Assembly: GCA_019163375.1 (NCBI GenBank)
Contig: JAFLKK010000009.1
Span: forward strand, 1-64,000
Direction of reading: 5' to 3'
From: Paludibacter sp.
Lineage (GTDB): Bacteria; Bacteroidota; Bacteroidia; Bacteroidales; Paludibacteraceae
Length of the DNA stretch: 64,000 nucleotides
Shown: positions 35,417 through 41,194 of the stretch, piece after piece
How the letters are laid out: every line of letters begins with the position of its first letter
Position numbering within the stretch: position 1 is the stretch's first letter
Translations under genes and position numbers: made by a program
Notes under the pieces: generated by a model
What the model was told of the DNA's origin: nothing
What the model saw: only the letters and a program-made list of their open reading frames with translations
Databases searched by the model: none

Positions 35417-36714
35417 GCCTGTTGAATTAAATAACTAATAGCTTCGGACGATGCGGCTCCTGCCGAGAGAATTGAATCCGGAATATCCATAGGTCCGGTG
35501 GCAGTACCGGCCACGAAAACGCCCTCGATACTCGTTTTGGCCGGGCTGGCAAGCATATCACTTTGTCCCACAAAACTAAACGGATCCAGTGCCAACGTTT
35601 CATTGACGAAGAATTTATCGATGCCTTTATTGGGCAATACGCCGGTCGACAAGATAACCATATCGTGTTCCGCTTCCTGCAATTTTCCTTCGTTGATATC
35701 TTCATATCGAAGCAGCAGATTTCCACCTTCTTTTTCCGAAATTCGTCCTATTTTCCCCTTCACAAAGTTCACACCCATACCTTTGGCTTGTTGGTAAAAC
35801 TCTTCAAATCCTTTACCAAACGAACGAATATTGATGTAATATATCGTCACATCAGCCATAGGCAATGCACCCATCAGCAGTTGAGCCTGTTTAATGGAAT
35901 ACATACAGCAAATTTGCGAGCAGATAGGATTTCCAACCGAGGCATCACGCGAACCAACACACAGTACATACGCAATTTTATCGGGCACTTTTCCATCTCC
36001 GGGACGAAGAATGGTATTGAACGGACGGGTTGGAGCCAATTCACGCTCCATTTGCAAAGCCGTAATCACGTTTTTATATTGTCCGTAACCATAACGAGGC
36101 ATCTTCTTAGCATCGAACATATCAAAACCGGTAGCAATAACTACTGTTTTTACATGCAAATCCATTACTTCAACTTCTTGGGTAAAATCAATACAATTGG
36201 TAGGGCAAACTTTTTCGCAAGCACCACACAAAGTGCAATTATCGATATCAATAGCGGCAGCCTTGGGACTACAAATGCTGAACGGAATAAATGCTGCTTT
36301 ACGACCAATTAGTCCAAACTGATACTGATCGCGGACATTTTGCGGACAGGCTTTTTCGCACAACTGGCAAGCTGTACAGTCCTCCACGCGAACATAACGG
36401 GGGTGTTTGGTTACTTTAGCTGTAAATTCATGGTCGCTTATTTTTTTTATCTCGCCTACTTCGCTCCCCGTAAAAATGGTAATGTTAGGGTGCCGCGATA
36501 TCTCGGAAACTTTGGGAGTGGTGATACAAGCCGAGCAGTCGAGTGTTGGAAACACTTTGCTGAGCATGATCATTTTACCGCCCACCGAAAGCTCTTTATC
36601 CACCAAAAGCACTTTAAAGCCTGTGTTGGCAAGATTCAATGCCGCCTCGCCACCGGCAATACCGGCACCAATGACTAATGCATCGTAGCTGATATTCTTA
36701 ATTGGGTTTTCCAT
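35413..36714 (-). CDS. QmoA-like HdrA-family flavoprotein
   Basis: A 433-residue FAD protein. The dinucleotide motif VIGAGIAGGEAALNL lies at residues 14-28. LDCSACITTPKVSEI (C60, C63) is the HdrA cluster-ligand segment. Two 4Fe-4S motifs are at C113-C116-C119-C123 and C160-C163-C166-C170. It lacks the long HdrA N-terminal domain and the C-terminal ferredoxin, which fits the compact QmoA type. It overlaps the MvhD-like gene by 1 bp and the QmoB-like gene by 4 bp, so the three form a tight translational block. Predicted to work in the cytoplasmic module of the membrane complex. Confidence 0.88.
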   Translation of the reverse strand: MENPIKNISYDALVIGAGIAGGEAALNLANTGFKVLLVDKELSVGGKMIMLSKVFPTLDCSACITTPKVSEISRHPNITIFTGSEVGEIKKISDHEFTAKVTKHPRYVRVEDCTACQLCEKACPQNVRDQYQFGLIGRKAAFIPFSICSPKAAAIDIDNCTLCGACEKVCPTNCIDFTQEVEVMDLHVKTVVIATGFDMFDAKKMPRYGYGQYKNVITALQMERELAPTRPFNTILRPGDGKVPDKIAYVLCVGSRDASVGNPICSQICCMYSIKQAQLLMGALPMADVTIYYINIRSFGKGFEEFYQQAKGMGVNFVKGKIGRISEKEGGNLLLRYEDINEGKLQEAEHDMVILSTGVLPNKGIDKFFVNETLALDPFSFVGQSDMLASPAKTSIEGVFVAGTATGPMDIPDSILSAGAASSEAISYLIQQA

Positions 36715-37121
36715 TAGGCATGTAGTGTTTTAAGTAAATACTCATTGAAGGTACGCATCTGTTTTACAAACGATTCGCTGCAAACCGAACAGATGGCAGC
36801 CATGCGCAAACGTGCAGGTTCAATCCCATTTTCTTTCATCAAATTGTGTGTTTTTCCTACTAAATGTCCTGTCTTCTCGGTACATGATTCACCAAAAACA
36901 CAGTCGCTACCATCGGCAGCAATAAACACACCGTCGAATCCTTTTTCGTAAGCGTATAGTATCCAACTTGGTTTTATTCCGCTTGAACAGGGAATAGAAA
37001 TGGTATACACGGTAGGTGGGTAATGTAGTTTTAGTAATCCGGCCATATCAATAGCTGGATCGGATATTTTTTCGGTGGAAAATACCAGTATTTTCGCACT
37101 TTTTTTGTTGAGTTCTGCCAT
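36714..37121 (-). CDS. MvhD/FlpD-like electron-transfer subunit
   Basis: A 135-residue protein from ATG 37121 (a TTG 9 bp earlier is possible) that matches the MvhD/FlpD domain. It starts with AKILVFSTEK, then shows IPCSSGIKPSWILYAYEKGFDGVFIAADGSDC and a cysteine-rich segment FGESCTEK..AICSVCSESF. The family carries a [2Fe-2S] cluster and links hydrogenase or formate dehydrogenase to HdrA; in QmoB it is fused to the C-terminus. The gene directly precedes the two HdrA-like genes. The electron source in this organism is not visible. Confidence 0.85.
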   Translation of the reverse strand: MAELNKKSAKILVFSTEKISDPAIDMAGLLKLHYPPTVYTISIPCSSGIKPSWILYAYEKGFDGVFIAADGSDCVFGESCTEKTGHLVGKTHNLMKENGIEPARLRMAAICSVCSESFVKQMRTFNEYLLKTLHA

Positions 37122-37146
37122 TATGGTCAATTTAAAGTATTATGTT

Positions 37147-37235
37147 GAACGCAAATTACTCAAATCAGAATTTAAAATAAACAACTCATTTATATATCAA
37201 TTCAGGAGCAGTCTTTATTTGCGTAATTTGCGTTC
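37147..37235. repeat. inverted repeat GAACGCAAATTAC
   Basis: Perfect 13-bp arms (37147-37159 and 37223-37235), extendable to about 19 bp with one mismatch, in the TusA/MvhD spacer. The right arm region TTTGCGTAATTTGCGTTCT is nearly the same as the TTTGCGTCATTTGCGTTCT tract at 41148-41166. Confidence 0.85.
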
Positions 37236-37254
37236 TAATCCATTACTGAAGAAA

Positions 37255-37506
37255 TTATTTTTTCTTCATGTAAACCTTGAAGTAGCCATTTTCTTCTACC
37301 CATCCCATGTATTCATGACCTTGTTTGCCACACCATTTCGGAATGTCTTGTTTTGTTCCTTCGTCCGACGAAAGAATTTCCATTACATCACCGGCTTTGA
37401 TAGTTCCAATAGCTTTTTTTGCTTCCAAAAGTGGTCCCGGACAAGCTGTTCCACGTGCATCTACCGATCTTGCTACATCTACTGATTTTAATTCTTCTGC
37501 TGTCAT
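37255..37506 (-). CDS. TusA family sulfurtransferase
   Basis: An 83-residue sulfur carrier. The active-site motif is ARGTACPGPLLEAKKAI (Cys22, CPxP type), which carries a persulfide in family members, followed by the usual beta-alpha-beta ending KQDIPKWCGKQGHEYMGWVEENGYFKVYMKK. In sulfur-oxidising bacteria, TusA genes are grouped with dsrE and hdr-like genes, as here. In this operon it lies between the DsrE-like gene and the MvhD-like gene, so it is more likely part of energy-related sulfur transfer than of tRNA thiolation. That conclusion rests on context. Confidence 0.92.
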   Translation of the reverse strand: MTAEELKSVDVARSVDARGTACPGPLLEAKKAIGTIKAGDVMEILSSDEGTKQDIPKWCGKQGHEYMGWVEENGYFKVYMKKK

Positions 37507-37526
37507 AATAATAAGTTATTAGTTGT

Positions 37527-37586
37527 TATTTTGCCCTACGGGCGTTATTTACTTCGTGTTATTTACCCTGTGGGCGTTAATATAGT
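37527..37586. repeat. GGGCGTTATTTACTTCGTGTTATTT intergenic repeat unit
   Basis: Two related units, CCCTACGGGCGTTATTTAC and CCCTGTGGGCGTTAATAT, separated by TTCGTGTTATTTA, in the DsrE/TusA spacer. The AATAACACGAAGTAAATAACG core is shared with the repeats on each side of the phenylacetate-CoA ligase gene. Confidence 0.75.
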
Positions 37587-37605
37587 TATCAATCCCGGCC
37601 AAAGG

Positions 37606-38172
37606 CTAGATAAATAGTTGTATCGAACTTTCACCTGCATCGGCTACAAATGTTGCAGCTCCGGCATAACTTAAGTTCGGGTAATCAATAAATTCTTCTT
37701 TTTTGAAACCCATGAGGCCCATCGACATTTCGCAAACTACAATTTCAATTCCCAACTCACCCGCTTCTTTGAACATAGTTTCCAGAGACATCACATTTTG
37801 CTTTTTCATAAGATAACCAATCATCTTGGGTCCCATGCCTGCCATATTCATATTGGATAGTTTGAGTTTTTTCGTTCCTGTGGGAAGCATGCAACCAAAC
37901 ATTTTAGAGATAATATCTTTTCCTTTTGGTGATTTGTTTGGATCGCGAAGTGCAGATAGCGACCAAAAAGAGAAAAATAGCTTCACTTGAGTGTCCATGG
38001 CAGCAGCCGCAATCGAAATTACCATTGCGGCCAGTACTTTGTCCAAGTCGCCCGAAACAACTGCAATAGAAAGTTGATCTTTGCGGGAGTTTTCTAACTG
38101 AGAAATTTTATCTTTCAGAGCATCAATTTGCACTTGTAATTGTTCAATAGATACTTTTTGATTATCTTCCAT
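37606..38172 (-). CDS. DsrE/DsrF-like (DsrE3-type) sulfur-carrier protein
   Basis: A 188-residue protein with an N-terminal coiled coil (about 7-33) followed by a DsrE-fold: LSIAVVSGDLDKVLAAMVISIAAAAM, FFSFWSL, and GIEIVVCEMSMGLMG (about 141-155). Cysteines occur at 94 (MFGC) and 147. DsrE3 proteins accept and pass on sulfane sulfur and partner with TusA in sulfur oxidation loci, in agreement with the gene next door. First gene of the operon, transcribed divergently from the Crp/Fnr-type regulator. Confidence 0.88.
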   Translation of the reverse strand: MEDNQKVSIEQLQVQIDALKDKISQLENSRKDQLSIAVVSGDLDKVLAAMVISIAAAAMDTQVKLFFSFWSLSALRDPNKSPKGKDIISKMFGCMLPTGTKKLKLSNMNMAGMGPKMIGYLMKKQNVMSLETMFKEAGELGIEIVVCEMSMGLMGFKKEEFIDYPNLSYAGAATFVADAGESSIQLFI

Positions 38173-38216
38173 TTTGATTATATTTTTAAATGATTCTGAT
38201 TAAAGAAATTCTTCTG

Positions 38217-38224
38217 CAAATGTA
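38217..38224 (-). promoter_or_regulatory. -7 element of the Qmo-like operon
   Basis: Minus-strand TACATTTG matches TAnnTTTG, 45 bp upstream of the DsrE-like ATG. No TTG lies at the -33 distance, as expected for a promoter that needs an activator. The palindrome at 38279-38294 is centred about 73 bp upstream of the predicted transcription start. Confidence 0.5.
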
Positions 38225-38277
38225 GGTGAATAAAAAAATGGAAATGATTTTTATCGCGTGTGACTGCATACATTATT

Positions 38278-38307
38278 TTGTGATATGCATCACATTGTAT
38301 ATCTTTG
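38278..38307 (+). promoter_or_regulatory. promoter of the Crp/Fnr-type regulator gene
   Basis: TTG (38278-38280), 19 bp, TATCTTTG (38300-38307): a perfect Bacteroidota promoter, 27 bp upstream of the ATG. The spacer contains the TGTGAT palindrome, so a bound protein should cover the -33 box. Confidence 0.8.
38279..38294. promoter_or_regulatory. TGTGAT-N4-ATCACA operator for a Crp/Fnr-type factor
   Basis: TGTGATATGCATCACA has perfect 6-bp half sites of the CRP type. It is in the only spacer between the regulator gene and the divergent operon. It overlaps the regulator's -33 box (autorepression likely) and is in an activator position for the operon. The adjacent regulator has the CRP-type contact residues that read TGTGA. 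Confidence 0.75.
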
Positions 38308-38334
38308 CATCTTGTTTCGTAAAATCAACTACAC

Positions 38335-39012
38335 ATGCAAAACGATTGTAAAAATTGTCCGTTTAATTCAAAGGCTGCATCCATGTTAAGCGACTGCAGC
38401 TTCGATCAACTTTCTGAGAATCATCTGGTTCTCAAATTCAAGAAAGGTGATAGCATTATTAAGCAAGGGATGTATTCCACCAACGTGGTTTTTCTTCGTA
38501 CCGGTTTAGCTAAAATTCATTTAGCCGGTCCGTATCATGAGCAGATCGTAAAACTGGTAAAAGCTCCGACATACTTAGGATTGCCAACCACTTTCGGAGA
38601 CAAAATAAATCAGTATTCAGTAACGGCAGTTTCGGAGGTTGAAGTTTGTTTTATTGACGTGGAGGTTTTTCAAACGATTCTGAATGAAAATCATGCGTTC
38701 TCACATGAAATAGTACTTGAACTTTGCCGAAATGAATTAGAATCGTTTCATCGATGTGCTAATCGCACTCAAAAACTTCTGCGTGGAAATATGGCAGATG
38801 CTTTACTCGAGTTTTCAGACAAAATCTTCATGTCAGATACATTTACATTGCCTTTGTCGCAAGTAGAGTTGGCCAACCTGGTTGACACAAGCCGCGAGAG
38901 TGTAAGTCGTATCTTGACCGAGTTTGACAAAGATGGAATTATTCAATTGAAAGGCAAAGAGATTCAAATTACAAATAAAAAATCATTGCAACTCGTTAGT
39001 CAAAACGGGTAA
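38335..39012 (+). CDS. Crp/Fnr-family regulator with FNR-like cysteines and CRP-like recognition helix
   Basis: A 225-residue transcription factor: N-terminal cyclic-nucleotide-binding fold, long dimer helix, C-terminal helix-turn-helix. N-terminal cysteines C5, C8 and C21 plus C105 (SEVEVCFIDVEVF) match the spacing logic of the four FNR cluster ligands (C20, C23, C29, C122 in E. coli), so an oxygen- or NO-sensitive Fe-S cluster is likely. The recognition helix TSRESVSRIL (R187, E188, R192) has the CRP contact pattern R-E-x-x-x-R, not the FNR one. It is divergent from the Qmo-like operon and probably controls both. HcpR-like nitrosative-stress regulators are the alternative relatives. Confidence 0.87.
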   Translation: MQNDCKNCPFNSKAASMLSDCSFDQLSENHLVLKFKKGDSIIKQGMYSTNVVFLRTGLAKIHLAGPYHEQIVKLVKAPTYLGLPTTFGDKINQYSVTAVSEVEVCFIDVEVFQTILNENHAFSHEIVLELCRNELESFHRCANRTQKLLRGNMADALLEFSDKIFMSDTFTLPLSQVELANLVDTSRESVSRILTEFDKDGIIQLKGKEIQITNKKSLQLVSQNG

Positions 39013-39093
39013 TATAAAAGTATAATTAACAAGCCACGATGTATAATTCATTTTTGATATTGAAGATTTTATTATGCATTCTAAATTAATGAA

Positions 39094-39894
39094 ATGGGAA
39101 TAGAGAAAGCTATCTTTCAGCGCACCGAATTGCTAATTGGCAAAACTAGAATGGAGCGTCTGAGTGAAAAAAGAGTAATAATTTTTGGTATTGGAGGTGT
39201 AGGAAGCTGGTGTGCTGAAAGCTTGATACGCAGCGGAATAAAATATTTGACTATTGTTGATTCCGACCGGGTGTGTGTAACCAACATCAACCGCCAACTA
39301 ATGGCCACCACCAAAACAGTGGGTAAAGTAAAAACAGAAGTGCTGAAAGAACGCCTGCTGGAAATAAATCCAAAAGCAGAGATCACAGCTTTACAAAAAA
39401 TATACAGCCCGGAAACATACGAGTCGTTTGAACTTGATTCGTATGATTTTATCATTGATGGTATCGATAGTTTGGCTAACAAAGTGCATCTGATCCAAAC
39501 TGCCACCAAAACAAATGCTACCTTCTTTTCGTCGATGGGAGCTGCATTAAAGATTGATCCCACACGTATTAAGGTTGCAGAGTTTTGGAAAGTAATGGGC
39601 TGCCCATTAGGCTCCGCTTTACGTAAGCGACTAAAAAAGCTGGGAGTTCCAAGCAAGAAATTCATGTGCGTTTACAGTGATGAACTACTGGAAAATCAGG
39701 GGGAGAATGCCTCATGTGGAACTGAGAAATGTTTGTGCCCTAAAGCACAGAATGGGCCGGGTGATCCCGATTTGGTGAATCATGAGTGGTGTAGCATGAA
39801 GGCGCAAGTAAACGGCACAAGTTCGTATATGCCAGCCATGTTCGGTATGACCATTGCAGGACTGGTGATGCAAGCAATTTATAAAGAAGAATAG
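39094..39894 (+). CDS. tcdA: tRNA threonylcarbamoyladenosine dehydratase
   Basis: E1-like ThiF-family enzyme that cyclises t6A37 to ct6A37 in tRNAs, with ATP. Landmarks: N-terminal RTELLIGKTRMERL, the ATP-binding GIGGVGSWCAESLIRSGI (about 32-49), DSDRVCVTNINRQL (about 56-69) and the late segment GTSSYMPAMFGMTIAG. The 266-residue length is standard. It follows the regulator by 81 bp, with no clear link to it. Ends before a bidirectional terminator. Confidence 0.95.
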   Translation: MGIEKAIFQRTELLIGKTRMERLSEKRVIIFGIGGVGSWCAESLIRSGIKYLTIVDSDRVCVTNINRQLMATTKTVGKVKTEVLKERLLEINPKAEITALQKIYSPETYESFELDSYDFIIDGIDSLANKVHLIQTATKTNATFFSSMGAALKIDPTRIKVAEFWKVMGCPLGSALRKRLKKLGVPSKKFMCVYSDELLENQGENASCGTEKCLCPKAQNGPGDPDLVNHEWCSMKAQVNGTSSYMPAMFGMTIAGLVMQAIYKEE

Positions 39895-39948
39895 ATATTA
39901 AACCGCATATCCGTGCGTTTTTTTATTTTATTCCTGTTTCAAAAAAAG

Positions 39949-39986
39949 AAAAAGTCGTCAGGCTAATTTGCCCGACGACTTTTTTT
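39949..39986. terminator. bidirectional terminator after tcdA
   Basis: Stem AAAAAGTCGTC-A-GGC with GCC-C-GACGACTTTTT (one mismatch), loop TAATTT, flanked by A and T runs. Lies between convergent tcdA and the small winged-helix gene. Confidence 0.9.
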
Positions 39987-40004
39987 AAAATTGAGTTGCT
40001 ACGC

Positions 40005-40181
40005 TCATTTAGGTTGCCAGAAACACATTTTCGGCGAAACGATGGCTTCGTCAGCTTTCAATAGTTTCATGGCTTTGTCTACCTCTTTGCGTTCGAGTCC
40101 GGTTAGTTCAACTATTTTGCCTGCATTTAAAGGCACTCCGGCTTTTTTCATTGCGTCTAATACTAGTTCTTTTGCTTCCAT
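40005..40181 (-). CDS. Small winged-helix protein
   Basis: A 58-residue protein from ATG 40181: [47 protein letters not shown], then a short wing with PKMCFWQPK. This is a minimal MarR/PCI-type winged helix without any other domain. Such single-domain proteins occur widely in Bacteroidota and archaea, but I do not know a tested function. It lies 79 bp downstream of tyrA in the same direction, with a small inverted repeat (AATGGTAAAT/ATTTACCATT, about 40209-40256) in the spacer. Confidence 0.75.
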   Translation of the reverse strand: MEAKELVLDAMKKAGVPLNAGKIVELTGLERKEVDKAMKLLKADEAIVSPKMCFWQPK

Positions 40182-40260
40182 AAATTTAATTGTCAATTAT
40201 TAATGGTGAATGGTAAATGAAAAATGTACGAATTAGCCATTGATAATTTACCATTGATAA

Positions 40261-41034
40261 TTATTCAATATTCTTCCTTACCTTTTTCAAAAATGTCTGC
40301 ATACGTTCCGTGTCTTTATCCTCGATAATGTCCAACAGAACTTTCAGTTCAGCACGAATATTTTCCACTTGCTTGGTGGTGTTTGGATTGAAAAGGATTT
40401 CAGTCAGCAGATAATCGTCTTCGCCCAAGAGTCCTTTAGCAATGTCCATATGGCGCTTAAAAGTGGTTCCGGGAGCTTCCTGCGGCTTCATTACCGAAGC
40501 AAAAACCAATGTGGAAGCAAACGGAATGGACAGAGAATAAGCGATAGTCTCATCGTGTTCATCGAAAGTGTATTCAAAAATCTTTAGTTTCAATGATCCG
40601 TATAAATCTTTGAAGAAAGCTTTACCCATATGATCCGATTCGGAAATGATGATGGAGCTTTGCGTGCTCAGGTTATCCAAGGTTGCGAAGGTCGGTCCGA
40701 ACATAGGGTGCGTGGACACGTAGCGCATTCCTGTGCTTTCGTAATAGCTTTGTAGACCCGTTTTCACCGAAGCGATATCCGAGATAATACAGTTTTTAGG
40801 CAGATAAGGCAATATGGTTTGGAAAGCCTCAATCGTATATTTCAACGTTACGCAGTTGATAACCAACTCAGGCTCAAATGCACGAACTTCTTCGTATTCG
40901 GTCATTCGCAAGGTGTTGAAAACAAAGCGCAGACGTTTTGGGTCTGTGTCGAAAAGTGCCACTTCGTGATGGATACACATCACGTCGGTAAGAAATGTGC
41001 CCATTTTTCCGGCACCAAGAACAAGTATTTTCAT
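40261..41034 (-). CDS. tyrA: Prephenate dehydrogenase
   Basis: NAD(P)-dependent oxidative decarboxylation of prephenate to 4-hydroxyphenylpyruvate for tyrosine synthesis. Rossmann motif VLGAGKMGTFL (about 4-14), then SDIASVKTGLQSYY (about 88-101) and STHPMFGPTF (about 107-116, with the catalytic histidine region), then an all-helical dimer domain. At 257 residues it is a stand-alone enzyme without a chorismate mutase or ACT domain. Its promoter lies inside the inverted-repeat element at 41047-41194. Confidence 0.93.
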   Translation of the reverse strand: MKILVLGAGKMGTFLTDVMCIHHEVALFDTDPKRLRFVFNTLRMTEYEEVRAFEPELVINCVTLKYTIEAFQTILPYLPKNCIISDIASVKTGLQSYYESTGMRYVSTHPMFGPTFATLDNLSTQSSIIISESDHMGKAFFKDLYGSLKLKIFEYTFDEHDETIAYSLSIPFASTLVFASVMKPQEAPGTTFKRHMDIAKGLLGEDDYLLTEILFNPNTTKQVENIRAELKVLLDIIEDKDTERMQTFLKKVRKNIE

Positions 41035-41046
41035 AAAAAATTCCAG

Positions 41047-41194
41047 CCCCTAAATCCCCCAAGGGGGACTTTTGAATAGCTAATTATTTAATGTTATTAT
41101 TGATAATCTAATTATGAGTTGCAAAGGTAAATAAAAATTTGCGTCATTTGCGTCATTTGCGTTCTCTAAAAGTCCCCCTTGGGGGATTTAGGGG
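41047..41194. repeat. 148-bp element bounded by perfect 27-bp inverted repeats
   Basis: Arms at 41047-41073 and 41168-41194 are exact reverse complements (CCCCTAAATCCCCCAAGGGGGACTTTT type). Each arm is itself partly palindromic around CCCCCAAGGGGG. The core holds the tyrA promoter and a TTTGCGTCA-like tandem tract. The right arm includes the stop codon of the MFS gene. A MITE- or REP-like origin is likely. Confidence 0.85.
41122..41129 (-). promoter_or_regulatory. -7 element for tyrA
   Basis: Minus-strand TACCTTTG matches TAnnTTTG, 88 bp upstream of the tyrA ATG, within the core of the inverted-repeat element. No -33 TTG at the usual spacing. Confidence 0.4.

Noticed and set aside
35563-36312. 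249-codon plus-strand frame
   Set aside because: Shadow of the QmoA-like gene; the opposite strand has the clear FAD and 4Fe-4S motifs.
33485-36714. Glutamate synthase small subunit or plain NAD(P)H-dependent oxidoreductase for the HdrA-like genes
   Set aside because: The HdrA-type cysteine patterns, the MvhD neighbour and the QmoC-like partner fit Hdr/Qmo much better.
31975-38172. Classical sulfate-reduction or sHdr locus
   Set aside because: No aprAB, sat, dsrAB, HdrB-type (CCG) subunit or lipoate-binding protein gene is present in the window.
38259-38274. Second TGTGA site near the regulator promoter
   Set aside because: Only one half site (TGTGA at 38259-38263) is good; the other half does not match, so it is not listed as an operator.
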